Positions 55,596 to 64,000 of a stretch of DNA of 64,000 nucleotides are shown piece after piece. The translations under genes and the position numbers were made by a program. The stretch lies in contig NZ_LR734883.1 in assembly GCF_900010725.2 (NCBI RefSeq), positions 109,208-173,207 on the forward strand, read 5' to 3'. Positions within the stretch are counted from its first letter, which is position 1; the number at the start of each line of letters is the position of its first letter. The DNA is from Planktothrix serta PCC 8927. Its GTDB lineage: Bacteria; Cyanobacteriota; Cyanobacteriia; Cyanobacteriales; Microcoleaceae. The notes beneath the pieces are model-generated. The model saw nothing but the letters and a program-made list of their open reading frames with translations, did no database searches and was not told the origin of the DNA.

Positions 55596-56587
55596 TCATG
55601 AATTTCACCATTGGGCATAATAGCCCCATGCAAAATTGCCCCAGCCGTATTCGCACTACTAAATTCTACACGAGTTAAATAGGTATAACTTAAATTAGCA
55701 TTTCTTAAGTTAGTTCGAGCAACAGAGGCATCAGTTAAATCTGCTTGGGTGAGATTGGCAGAATTTAGGTTAGTTCGAGTTAAATCAGCACGAACTAAAT
55801 TAACCCGGCTCAAATCCGCATTGCTTAAATTAGCATTACTCAGTTGAGCATCAGGAAGAATCGCATCACATAATTCTACCCCCGGTAATTGAGCATCAAT
55901 TAAGACAGCCCGTTCTAATTTAACTTTCCTTAAATTAGCTCCAATTAAGTTAGCTTCTGTGAGAATAGCTTCCGTTAAAAATGCCGATTGTAAGTTGGCT
56001 TGGGTTAAGTTAGCTTGGCTTAAAATTGCACCTCTTAACACGGTTTCTGTTAGATTTGCTCCACTTAAATTCGCCCTGGTTAAATCTGCTCCCGTTAAAT
56101 TTACCCCTTGTAAATCCGTTCCTCTTAAGTCTGCACCTCGCAAATTCACACTTTCATAAATCCTCGCTTCATAGCGCAGATTTGCCCCCCTTAAACAAGC
56201 TCCTCTTAAGTCGGCTCCCTGTAAATTTGCTCCTCTTAAATCCGCTTGAATTAAGTTAGCATCGAGTAAGGTTGCTAAGGTTAAATTGGCTTTCCGAAAA
56301 TCGGCACTTTGTAAAATTGTTCCATGAAATTCGGCATCACTTAAGTTGGCACCGCTTAAGTTAGCTTTATTTAAAATGGCTCCATTAAATCGCACTCCTT
56401 TAAGATTAGCCCGTGACAAGTTGGCTCCGTTCAAATACGCTAAAACAAAGTTAGCACCTTGCAAATCTGAACCACTTAAATTAGCACCAATCAAGTCCGC
56501 ACGACTGAGTTCAGCACCCCTTAAATTAATGCCTTTAAAATTTTTTTGTCCCGCTCGATACTGTTCGAGTAATGTTTCCTCATCCAT
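55592..56587 (-). CDS. soluble pentapeptide-repeat protein
   Basis: The 331 residues start with a short helix (MDEETLLEQYRAGQKNF) and then about 60 pentapeptides (A(D/N)LxX), with one break near residues 141-146 (RYEARIYESVNLRG). The end GAILHGAIMPNGEIHD closes the helix and resembles the end of the 19-20.5 kb paralogue. There is no membrane span. Cyanobacteria have many such proteins; their roles are mostly unknown. It begins 7 bp after the next upstream gene's stop, so the two form an operon. Confidence 0.9.
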   Translation of the reverse strand: MDEETLLEQYRAGQKNFKGINLRGAELSRADLIGANLSGSDLQGANFVLAYLNGANLSRANLKGVRFNGAILNKANLSGANLSDAEFHGTILQSADFRKANLTLATLLDANLIQADLRGANLQGADLRGACLRGANLRYEARIYESVNLRGADLRGTDLQGVNLTGADLTRANLSGANLTETVLRGAILSQANLTQANLQSAFLTEAILTEANLIGANLRKVKLERAVLIDAQLPGVELCDAILPDAQLSNANLSNADLSRVNLVRADLTRTNLNSANLTQADLTDASVARTNLRNANLSYTYLTRVEFSSANTAGAILHGAIMPNGEIHD

Positions 56588-56593
56588 AATTAA

Positions 56594-58282
56594 TTATTTC
56601 TGAGTCCCCGTATAGGTAAATTCTTGAACCCAAGCCATTGATTTATTACCTGGAGTTCGAGCGTAAACTTTGACCTTCTGAATCGATTTGATTTTCAAAT
56701 CCAGAAGTTTTTGATAAACAAATTGACTCATAGAGGCTTGATTTGGCACTTGATCTGACTCTAGTATAATGTGCAAGCAAGCGTCTTTTGACTTTGCTAG
56801 AGTGCTAATTCCTCTGGATTTCAGAAATTGGCTGATCACCGTTGCGATCGCCTTAGCATGGCCCTGTTTAGCGAGTTCCAGCAATTGGGGCTGAGTGAGT
56901 CGGGGTTCTAAGTTTTCTGGGTCTTCGGCTTCATGGGTCATCACTGTCTTATTTACAGATAATCGTTGCTGTTCTTCAACTTCTGATTGATTAATTACCA
57001 TCTCTAAATCTACAATTTTACTTTGAAGTAAATGGACAAACTTTCGTAAAGATTTGTATTTTATGTCTAACTGAACTTCGGGAGAGTGATTTTTTAATTG
57101 TTCATTTAGAGATAATTCCAAATGCTTTAAAATTGTTGTTAAGGGGACTAAAGTATCGGCTACACTATGCTCTATTTTTTCCTCAAGTTCTATCTCCAAT
57201 CCTAGCTTTTTTTGAAGGCTCTCATTCATCCCGCTTAAGTCTGTTCCGGGGATCTCAATATTGCTAATTGATGTTGCTGAGGTGAAATCTGAAAAATTAC
57301 CCTCGCTGATACCAGGAGTTTTAACTTTATATTCTTCCTCTAAAGTAAAGTCGAACTCTTCGGACTTTGGCCGGATCAAATGCAGGGTTTCACTCTCGTT
57401 AATATCAATAGCATTGCTAGTTAAAAAGTGTTGCTGCAAAATCGATTGAGGGGAAGTTTCTAAACCCTCAATTGTCAAAGACTGAACAACTTTTGTTTGA
57501 AGCGGGGAAAGACTCTCAGAACTATTAAATCCTGGCTCAGAATAGGATTTAGGTTTGGGTTCATAATAAGGACTGAGAGCATCTAAAATTACCGTCACTA
57601 CCTGAATATTTTCATCCACATCTTCTAAATACTCCGCCATCTTATAAAGATGAGACTTCAGCCGTTCTAAATTAGGAAAGGTTTGTAACAGTTGACTGAG
57701 TAAATCATCCAGACTTTGATTTTTGAGTTGTGACCAATCTTCATCTCTATAATTAAATTCCCGTTCTAAACTTGAAAAAATCACCAGTTTTGCCCGCAGA
57801 GGATTGGTATGCTGCATGATTTTAAAGCGCACATTAAATAAATCCGATATATTGCGGATCGAATAAGCTGGAGACCCCTGACTTAAATAGGCTGACGATA
57901 GAGAATTTAACTCTTCAGGACTAATTTTGACGGTTTCTGAAGCCGTAATTGAGGCTTGATTTGTTGCTTGAGTTTCTACAGGAACAGACTGAAAATAGAG
58001 TTGACTGACTTGTTCTTCAATTGTATGAACAACCCGACTATATTCATTCTTTTTATTCAACCGTGATAAAATATTATTAAGAATAATTCTAAGGGGTTCA
58101 AATTGGGGATGTTTTTGATAAATATTTTCCAGCAAGCCATTCAAATTGATGCCATTCAGGATTTGGGTATCATTCTCCCATTTACCATTATAGGCACACA
58201 ATAAAACCTTCTTAATCCGGGTTGAATTCGGATCAGTTTCTAAACTTTGAGCAACTTCATTTAGGCGGGATGGGGTTGGCAT
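56594..58282 (-). CDS. large acidic protein with a cyanobacterial C-terminal domain, unknown
   Basis: The ATG at 58282 has GGAG 6 bases upstream (562 residues). The N-terminal 250 residues form helical repeats (RIKKVLLCAYNGKWENDTQI, PNLERLKSHLYKMAEYLEDV). A disordered acidic linker follows, then helices near 370-440. The last 100 residues, from ELAKQGHAKAIATVISQFLK to YARTPGNKSMAWVQEFTY, resemble a domain I recall as a C-terminal module in several cyanobacterial proteins including kinases. It is upstream of the pentapeptide gene by 7 bp. Function unknown. Confidence 0.78.
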   Translation of the reverse strand: MPTPSRLNEVAQSLETDPNSTRIKKVLLCAYNGKWENDTQILNGINLNGLLENIYQKHPQFEPLRIILNNILSRLNKKNEYSRVVHTIEEQVSQLYFQSVPVETQATNQASITASETVKISPEELNSLSSAYLSQGSPAYSIRNISDLFNVRFKIMQHTNPLRAKLVIFSSLEREFNYRDEDWSQLKNQSLDDLLSQLLQTFPNLERLKSHLYKMAEYLEDVDENIQVVTVILDALSPYYEPKPKSYSEPGFNSSESLSPLQTKVVQSLTIEGLETSPQSILQQHFLTSNAIDINESETLHLIRPKSEEFDFTLEEEYKVKTPGISEGNFSDFTSATSISNIEIPGTDLSGMNESLQKKLGLEIELEEKIEHSVADTLVPLTTILKHLELSLNEQLKNHSPEVQLDIKYKSLRKFVHLLQSKIVDLEMVINQSEVEEQQRLSVNKTVMTHEAEDPENLEPRLTQPQLLELAKQGHAKAIATVISQFLKSRGISTLAKSKDACLHIILESDQVPNQASMSQFVYQKLLDLKIKSIQKVKVYARTPGNKSMAWVQEFTYTGTQK

Positions 58283-58817
58283 TTTAGTCTCCAATACAGA
58301 AAGTCAACAGTTTACGAAGTGACTTAAGCGTATCCGGCACTGGGGTTTTATGTAGGGGCAGATGGTACTGAGGAGAAACAGGAAACTGATCACGCACAAT
58401 CGACAATACACAATAACATTAATCCCAGGGTGCTTGAACCGTTAAAAATGGATCATGTTCAGCTAAGGTCTGAAAAATTTAGAGGATCACAACGACCTGA
58501 ATTAATCAGGTTTAGGGGATGGGATGATTATTCCTCCGTTAGATTTTTTAACCTTTTATAGGGTGAACACATTCCAAATCTGCTTAAGTTTACATCCAGT
58601 TAAAGGACTGTTCAGAAGAAATTCACGCATCCCTGATGATCTGCTAAAACATATCTCAATCGTACAAATAAAAGGTTTTATTTTTTATTCCCCATTTTCC
58701 ATTCCCTCATCTTAGAATACAATTTTAATGCGTAGTAGCTTACTATATTTTACGCTATTTTTTATTAAAATAGCAGTACAATCTTGTCGCTTAACTCCTA
58801 CAACCGGAGCAATACGG
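58283..58817. other. 535-bp gap without a clear gene
   Basis: A short plus-strand reading at 58524-58715 has poor codon use and no ribosome site, so I do not accept it. TTTCCATTCCC-type patches near 58690 look like repeat debris. It must carry the promoter of the truncated FAD gene and of the acidic protein on the other strand. Confidence 0.5.
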
Positions 58818-59414
58818 ATGCAAAATTTTGATGGTATTGTCATTGGTAGTGGTATCGGTGGTTTAGTTGCGGGTGCGCTTTTGGCTCACTCCGGTAAACA
58901 GGTGATGATTTTAGAAAGCCATACCTGGGCTGGGGGTGCAGCGCAGGGTTTTTCTCGTCAGGGGTTCGATTTTGATTCGGGGCCGTCGTTTTATTGTGGA
59001 CTCAGTGATCCCCAGGGTTTAAACCCCTTACAGCAGGTATTAACCCGGTTGGGGGAGTCCCTGGCAACGGTGGTCTATGATCCTTTGGGACACTATCATT
59101 TTCCCGAAGGCTGTTTAGCGGTTTATGGCAATAGCGAACGTTATCGAAAGGCTATTGCTCAATTTACACCCCAAGGCGCGATCGAATTTGCCCAGTTTGA
59201 ACAACGGTTACTTAAAATCTATCAAGGTTTAAAAGAAATTCCCGCCATTGAGTTACGCGCCGATTGGAAAGTGATTCCTAAATTAATTACAAATTATGGC
59301 TTTTCTTTATTAAAATTACTCCCTGTCTTAGGTGATATTTCGGCTTCAGTGGGTCAAATTGTTGATCAAACCGTTCGTGATCCTTGGGTCAGGCGATTAA
59401 TCGATAGGGAATAA
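58818..59414 (+). pseudogene. truncated FAD-dependent carotenoid isomerase/desaturase-like gene
   Basis: From the ATG at 58818 the protein reads MQNFDGIVIGSGIGGLVAGA, an FAD-binding Rossmann motif, with FDFDSGPSFYCGLSDPQG. This places it in the CrtISO/CrtO/all-trans-retinol saturase group, which runs to about 500 residues. Here it ends at 198 residues in DPWVRRLIDRE then TAA. The catalytic and C-terminal FAD-binding parts are absent, and the following gene lies on the other strand 40 bp later. It is therefore a 5' fragment left by a deletion or rearrangement. Confidence 0.82.
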
Positions 59415-59454
59415 GGAATGGAACAGATAGTTTGTATGAAATTTAATTTATAGA

Positions 59455-60342
59455 TTAATTTTCTCCAAATAATTGCAGTTGAATATAAACTAAAATTAAG
59501 GCGATCGCTAATAAAATAGTTGCTGCTGCTGCTGCATAACCAAAGTCAAATTGAGCAAAGGCTTGATCATAAATATAATAGACTAAAACATTGGTCGAAT
59601 TTAACGGGCCGCCTCCGGTAATTACATAAACTTGTTCAAAACTTCTTAAGGTAAAAATTGCCGTTGTTACAGTAGCAAAAACCACCGTTGGTTGTAAACC
59701 GGGTAAGGTAATATACCAGAATTGTTGCCAAGGATTTGCCCCATCTAATTCTGCTGCTTCATATCGACTTTGAGGAATAGTTTGTAAACCTGCTAAAAAC
59801 ACTACTAAATTAAAGCCTAATTGTTTCCAAATACTGAGTAAAATTAACACAGGCATTGCCCAAGTGGTACTACTTAACCAAGGAATCGGATCTAGTCCAA
59901 ATTGAGTTAATAATCCATTCACAGGGCCCTCAGTTTGAAATAACCAACGCCATCCTAAACCTACCGCAACTAAAGAGGTAATGGAGGGGATAAAATAAGC
60001 CGTTCTCAGAATATCTCGGAGGGCAAAAGTCCGGTTTAAAAGTACCGCTAATCCTACAGGAAGGATTAAAGTAGGAATCACTGTTGCGATCGTAAAATAA
60101 GCCGTATTAAATAGCACTTGCCAAAAATCAGGACTCAGAAACAGACGCGCATAATTATTAAGTCCCACCCCATAAATCCCTGATTTTGTAAAACTCCCTT
60201 GAGTAAAACTCAGATAAAATAAATACACAATTGGCCCTAAAATAAACACCCCCATGAGCAGTAAAGCGGGGGCTAGAAAAATCCAAGCCATGATTGCATC
60301 TTGATCCAGAAGTTGTTTCTGAGAAATGGGTGAAGAAGCCAT
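59455..60342 (-). CDS. sugar ABC transporter permease, MalF/UgpA type
   Basis: The 295 residues from ATG 60342 (MASSPISQKQ) have six membrane segments and the EAA loop EAAELDGANPWQQFWYITLPG that docks the ATPase. The family imports carbohydrates or glycerol phosphate. A longer reading would add LFPVPCSLFPVPCS residues encoded by a GGGAACA array, which is not coding. Its binding protein, second permease and ATPase are not in this window, so the permease is orphaned at least locally. Confidence 0.92.
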   Translation of the reverse strand: MASSPISQKQLLDQDAIMAWIFLAPALLLMGVFILGPIVYLFYLSFTQGSFTKSGIYGVGLNNYARLFLSPDFWQVLFNTAYFTIATVIPTLILPVGLAVLLNRTFALRDILRTAYFIPSITSLVAVGLGWRWLFQTEGPVNGLLTQFGLDPIPWLSSTTWAMPVLILLSIWKQLGFNLVVFLAGLQTIPQSRYEAAELDGANPWQQFWYITLPGLQPTVVFATVTTAIFTLRSFEQVYVITGGGPLNSTNVLVYYIYDQAFAQFDFGYAAAAATILLAIALILVYIQLQLFGEN

Positions 60343-60381
60343 AAGCTGAATCAATTGTGATAAAGTTTTCTTAAAATATAG

Positions 60382-60435
60382 CAGGGAACAGGGAACAGGG
60401 AACAGGGAACAGGGAACAGGGAACAGGGAACAGGG
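60382..60435. repeat. heptanucleotide tandem repeat GGGAACA, about eight copies
   Basis: Pure 7-bp array just upstream of the permease start, longer than its relative at 45568-45599. A slippage-prone array in the leader could alter promoter spacing between strains. Confidence 0.94.
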
Positions 60436-60571
60436 ATAAAAAAATTTCAGCGCCCTTGGTTTCAATATCAGTCCATGTTTTAACCGTGTTTCCCTAACTG
60501 CTATATTTTACAATAAGCTATTAAGCCTTTAAACTGTATTGAAGTTACTATATAAATGGGTAAAACTCTTA

Positions 60572-61240
60572 ATGAATGCTACTGTGACGGGAATTGACTC
60601 AACTGATTGTTTAATTTCTCCGGCGATTCCTTCCCCTTTGTTTGTGGAAGGAACTCCTGTAAAAATTGGGGTTTTAGCTTCTGGAAGTGGAACTAACTTT
60701 GAGGCGATCGCTCAAGCTATTCAAGACCAACAACTCAATGCTAAAATTCAAGTTTTAATTTATAATAACCCCGATGCCCAAGTCATAGAACGGGCGCAAC
60801 GGTTTGGAGTCAAGACGATTCTTTTAAACCATCGCCACTATAAAAAGCGGGAAGATTTAGACCGAGAAATTGTTAAAACGCTGAAAGAACATGATGTTGA
60901 TTGGATAGTATTTGCCGGGTGGATGCGAATTGTTACTCAAGTTTTAGTAGATGCGTTTCCTCAAAAAATTATTAATTTACATCCGAGTTTATTGCCGAGT
61001 TTTCCCGGAATTAGAGGCGTAGAACAGGCCCTAGAAGCGAAAGTTAAAATTACAGGATGTAGCGTTCATTTAGTTGAAGTCGAAGTCGATAGCGGCCCAA
61101 TTTTGATGCAAGCGGCGGTTCCTATTTTAGCCGATGATACCCCGGAAACATTACACGCCCGGATTCAAGTTCAAGAGCATAAAATTTTAATTGGGGCGAT
61201 TTCCCTGGTCAGTCAATGGCAAAATCAAAAATCAACTTAG
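60572..61240 (+). CDS. purN: phosphoribosylglycinamide formyltransferase
   Basis: Transfers formyl from 10-formyl-THF to GAR in purine synthesis. Core motifs are IGVLASGSGTNFEAIAQAI, DWIVFAGWMRIVTQVL, IINLHPSLLPSFPG (catalytic region with His) and VEVEVDSGPILMQAAV (catalytic Asp). From ATG 60572 it has 222 residues, with a 30-residue N-terminal extension before the family core starts at about residue 31. A TTG at 60539 is less likely. Confidence 0.95.
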   Translation: MNATVTGIDSTDCLISPAIPSPLFVEGTPVKIGVLASGSGTNFEAIAQAIQDQQLNAKIQVLIYNNPDAQVIERAQRFGVKTILLNHRHYKKREDLDREIVKTLKEHDVDWIVFAGWMRIVTQVLVDAFPQKIINLHPSLLPSFPGIRGVEQALEAKVKITGCSVHLVEVEVDSGPILMQAAVPILADDTPETLHARIQVQEHKILIGAISLVSQWQNQKST

Positions 61241-61319
61241 GATAAATTTCACTTCCAGTTGGGCGACAATAATCAAATAGGATACAATCTCAAAACGTAT
61301 TGGATTAACTTAAACCATC

Positions 61320-61673
61320 ATGGAGCCAAATTCATTACCAACGGAGGTGATTTTGACCCATTCCTGTCAATCTCTGGGAAGTGTTTGTTTAGATTGGACA
61401 CCGCAACCGGGTCATTATTTCAACTGGCAGGGTCAAACTTATACAGTTTTAGAACGTCGTCATCGCTATCAACTCAAATCAGGTCGTTACCGACTGCATA
61501 AAATTTCCTTGTATGTACAATCGGTAGAACGACCTGAAGATACAACTTTGATTAATGGACATTGGGTAATTGGGGATGTCAACTGTCGGTTTAACGCTCA
61601 TTCAGAACTGATGCGCTGTGCAGTGAATCCCTCTGGCCCTTGTCAAGATTGTCGTTTTTTTGAACCGAGTTAA
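61320..61673 (+). CDS. DUF6464 family protein
   Basis: The 117 residues match a small cyanobacterial family of unknown function: GHYFNWQGQTYTVLERRHRY, KISLYVQSVERPEDTTLING and the Cys-rich end VNCRFNAHSELMRCAVNP with CQDCRFFEPS. The four C-terminal cysteines suggest a metal or Fe-S site. It follows purN by 79 bp on the same strand. The start is ATG 61320 or an in-frame GTG at 61347 with GGAG nearby. Confidence 0.85.
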   Translation: MEPNSLPTEVILTHSCQSLGSVCLDWTPQPGHYFNWQGQTYTVLERRHRYQLKSGRYRLHKISLYVQSVERPEDTTLINGHWVIGDVNCRFNAHSELMRCAVNPSGPCQDCRFFEPS

Positions 61674-61706
61674 TCCCCACAGAAAACCTGCACCCCTAAA
61701 CCGATT

Positions 61707-63686
61707 TTACTGAGCTAATAAACTCATTTCAGCTTGATAATCTTTAGCGGAAACCAAGCGCCATTTTTGATCTCCCATCAGTTCTAAAACGTTTTGATGA
61801 TAGCGTAATAAACTCATCCGATGCCCAACACTAATATAGGTTGTATCGGTTTCATCTAATTTTTTGTAAAGGAGTTCTTCATTTTTTAAATCTAAGGCAC
61901 TGGTGGCTTCATCTAAAATGGCGTAGCGGGGTTTACTGATTAATAATCGGGCAAAGGCTAACCGTTGTTGTTCCCCTAAAGACAGAACATTCGCCCAGTC
62001 TAATTCAGTATCAAACCCATTCAATCGTTCGGGTAAATCGGCTAAATTGACTAACTTTAATACTTGACGTAATTCCGTTTCATCCACCTCTCGATTAATA
62101 TTAGGATAGAGCAATTGTTGACGCAATGTTCCTAAAATCATATAGGGACGTTGGGGTAAAAATAACATCGACGATAATTCAGGACGAATTAACCGTCCTG
62201 TTCCTGATGTCCATAACCCAGCAATGGCGCGTAATAAAGAACTTTTTCCGACTCCACTTTGACCCATAATTACTAATCCTTCGCCAGAGGCTAAAGTCAG
62301 AGATAAGTCTTTAACCAATATTTTTTGGTAATTAGGAGTATTGAGCGTAAGGTGTTCTAAAGCTAGGGGAGAATCAACCGTCATATCAATTTGTGTATGT
62401 TCATGATCAAGGGTTTTAGGAGAGTCTAAAAATTCAGAAAACGTCGCTAAACGATTAATTCCGGCGGCAAATGCACTTAAGATGGCAATCTCACTAACAA
62501 CAATTGAAAAGGCGCCTAAAACTTGAGCAAAGGCAAAATTAGCTTGAGTAATATCCCCAAATTTAATCGTCCCGGCGAAATAAACGGGAGCTAAGATTAA
62601 CGAGGGGAGAATAATCACTGCATATTCGTAGCTTTTGGTAAAATAATTAACATTTCGTTGCCAACCAATTAATACATTAAAGTTTTGAAAGGCTTGAAAA
62701 AACCGTTGTTTAACTTGGTTGAGTTCCTGATGTTCCCCCTGATAAAAAGCAATGGATTCAGCATTATCTCGGACATGAACTAATCCATAACGAAAATCCG
62801 CTTCTCGTCTGAGTTGGTTAAAGTTGAGGGGAATTAAACGCCGTCCAATTAAAACTGTAATAATCGTACCGATCGCTGCATAAATTAAGAGAAAAATCGA
62901 AAGAGATTTAGAAATTGAAAACAGAATTCCCGTAAAAGAAATTACATCAATAATTGATCCCAAGAGAATCAATAAAAATCTTAAGCTGGTAATAGTAAAA
63001 GATTTTATATCTTCAGTAATCCGTTGATCGGGGTTATCAATTTTACCATCGGATTCGATTTGATAAAATGATCGTTGACTTAAATACCGTTCTAAAAATT
63101 CATCGGTTAACCATTTTCGCCAGTAGTTTCCTAAGCGTTCACGGGTATACATATACATGACAACAATGGGAGTTCCCACCACAAACACGCCCGCATAAAC
63201 ATAAAGAAATCGCCAAAATTCATCCTGACTTTTTTCAGCTAAAGCCGTGGTAAAAAAGTTACCCACATAGCTAATAATGACATTTAAGCCACTTACAAAT
63301 AGGGATAACAATAAAAGTACAGTTAAAAACGCCCAAGGTTGCCAACGAGTTTGAATTTGATTTCGATACCCAAAAAACATTGCCATCGGAATCCCAAGCA
63401 TTAAGATAACAACGATAATATAGGGAGAGTAAAAAATGCTGGCTACGGATTCGTATAAACCGGGAGCAATACTATTAAAAAAATCAGGAAAAATATACTG
63501 ACTGGCAATAGAAACTACACTCACAAAAACAAAAACAGCCGCAAATAGAAAAATTAATAATGACAACAATAAACTCAAAAAGACTTTGCCACTTCCTGTC
63601 TCCACAGGATAAAAGAAGGGTTGAGCAATTCTCAAAAATCGTTGCCAAAGCTGCGGATCAAATTGATTCATATTTTTCTTTTTCAT
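61707..63686 (-). CDS. SbmA/BacA-like ABC transporter, fused permease and ATPase
   Basis: The 659 residues have an N-terminal ABC_membrane_2 domain with about six spans (LLSLLIFLFAAVFVFVSVV, VILMLGIPMAMFFGY) and RERLGNYWRKWLTDEFLERY, the characteristic cytoplasmic helix of this group. The C-terminal ATPase has Walker A GQSGVGKSSLLRAI, signature LSLGEQQRLAFARLL, Walker B YAILDEATSALD and the His switch YISVGHRMSL. Relatives include SbmA/BacA (peptides), YddA, Rv1819c (cobalamin) and ABCD proteins. The substrate is unknown. The start is ATG 63686 or 63671. Confidence 0.92.
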   Translation of the reverse strand: MKKKNMNQFDPQLWQRFLRIAQPFFYPVETGSGKVFLSLLLSLLIFLFAAVFVFVSVVSIASQYIFPDFFNSIAPGLYESVASIFYSPYIIVVILMLGIPMAMFFGYRNQIQTRWQPWAFLTVLLLLSLFVSGLNVIISYVGNFFTTALAEKSQDEFWRFLYVYAGVFVVGTPIVVMYMYTRERLGNYWRKWLTDEFLERYLSQRSFYQIESDGKIDNPDQRITEDIKSFTITSLRFLLILLGSIIDVISFTGILFSISKSLSIFLLIYAAIGTIITVLIGRRLIPLNFNQLRREADFRYGLVHVRDNAESIAFYQGEHQELNQVKQRFFQAFQNFNVLIGWQRNVNYFTKSYEYAVIILPSLILAPVYFAGTIKFGDITQANFAFAQVLGAFSIVVSEIAILSAFAAGINRLATFSEFLDSPKTLDHEHTQIDMTVDSPLALEHLTLNTPNYQKILVKDLSLTLASGEGLVIMGQSGVGKSSLLRAIAGLWTSGTGRLIRPELSSMLFLPQRPYMILGTLRQQLLYPNINREVDETELRQVLKLVNLADLPERLNGFDTELDWANVLSLGEQQRLAFARLLISKPRYAILDEATSALDLKNEELLYKKLDETDTTYISVGHRMSLLRYHQNVLELMGDQKWRLVSAKDYQAEMSLLAQ

Positions 63687-64000
63687 TGTTCTTAACACAG
63701 ATATCCTATCCTATCAAAGTTAAACATTTCATGCTAGTTTCTACAGGCTCAATGCGTGAAATCGGCTACATTTTCGATTAATTAGTTACAAAAATTGGCA
63801 CAAGAGGGTGAGGCGATCAGACATCGTAGCACTCAAGTTTCCCCATCATCTATTCATGGCTGAGTATCAGAAAGGCTAAAATCACTACAAAATCAGTGAA
63901 TAAAACTACAAAACACTGGAGCCGGCAATTTACGAGAACTTGGGAAGAAGGCAAAAATTCCCAAAACCCTATTGAGGGATGTTATTATCTAGTTATACCA
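63687..64000. other. non-coding end of window
   Basis: No gene is visible in the last 314 bp. It should contain the promoter of the ABC transporter and perhaps the leader of a gene beyond the window. Confidence 0.5.

Noticed and set aside
55959-56603. Leu/Pro/Lys-rich open frames on the plus strand
   Set aside because: They are shadows of the pentapeptide gene, whose 15-bp periodic codons leave the opposite strand open.
58524-58715. 63-residue plus-strand reading
   Set aside because: No ribosome site, poor codon use and no recognisable motif.
60343-60465. Longer N-terminus for the sugar permease
   Set aside because: The extra residues (LFPVPCS repeats) come from the GGGAACA array.

Overview
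The window looks like the chromosome of a filamentous, non-heterocystous cyanobacterium (Oscillatoriales, Planktothrix-like; the genus is a guess). The base composition is AT-rich. HIP1 octamers (GCGATCGC) are scattered through genes and gaps. Cyanobacterial markers include a chlorophyll 8-vinyl reductase of the FrhB/BciB type, a bidirectional NAD-linked Hox hydrogenase, a long Omp85 protein, a one-piece tmRNA, pentapeptide-repeat proteins and heptanucleotide tandem repeats.

Layout. 0-16 kb holds housekeeping and stress genes: purC, an Omp85 assembly protein, a PIN-domain toxin-like pair, a Uma2 nuclease-like gene, ssrA (tmRNA), a DCC-family protein, serS, a ClC channel with CBS domains, hsp20, an HtrA protease, clpP and a membrane acyltransferase-like gene. 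16-39 kb is a hydrogen and fermentation island. hypF is on the minus strand. A long minus-strand run reads hoxE, hoxF, hcp, hoxU, hoxY, hoxH, a [2Fe-2S] protein, a PAS protein, a SpoIIE-type phosphatase, hoxW, hypA, hypB and a small SMR transporter. Diverging from it on the plus strand are hypC, nifJ (pyruvate:ferredoxin oxidoreductase), a dihydroorotate-dehydrogenase-like gene and hypD. NifJ can make reduced ferredoxin from pyruvate, Hox can discharge electrons to protons or exchange them with NAD(H), and Hyp plus HoxW build the NiFe centre. hypE is not in the window.

39-44 kb is an accessory region: a decayed DUF29 start, an Rpn-type nuclease, a two-gene unit in which a PspA/IM30-like protein carries a glycine-rich membrane insertion beside a partner made of the same membrane domain, an orphan VapB antitoxin with a 12-codon VapC stump, and a toxin/immunity-like pair. 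44-64 kb returns to core genes: bciB, typA, ilvE, purN, a Pmp3-type peptide, DUF6464 and a SbmA/BacA-like ABC transporter. Mixed with them are a binding-protein/chemoreceptor pair, a fucosyltransferase-like gene, pentapeptide proteins and a truncated carotenoid-isomerase-like pseudogene.

At least eight families of short dispersed, mostly palindromic repeats occupy the gaps. Five of them lie inside the hox run, one sits 5 bases from the hypA start codon, and one has become the last codons of hypD. The best candidates for something undescribed are the PspA-like/glycine-zipper pair (40.4-42.2 kb), the sensory module inside the hox operon (22.8-24.7 kb) and the toxin/immunity-like cassette (42.7-43.8 kb).
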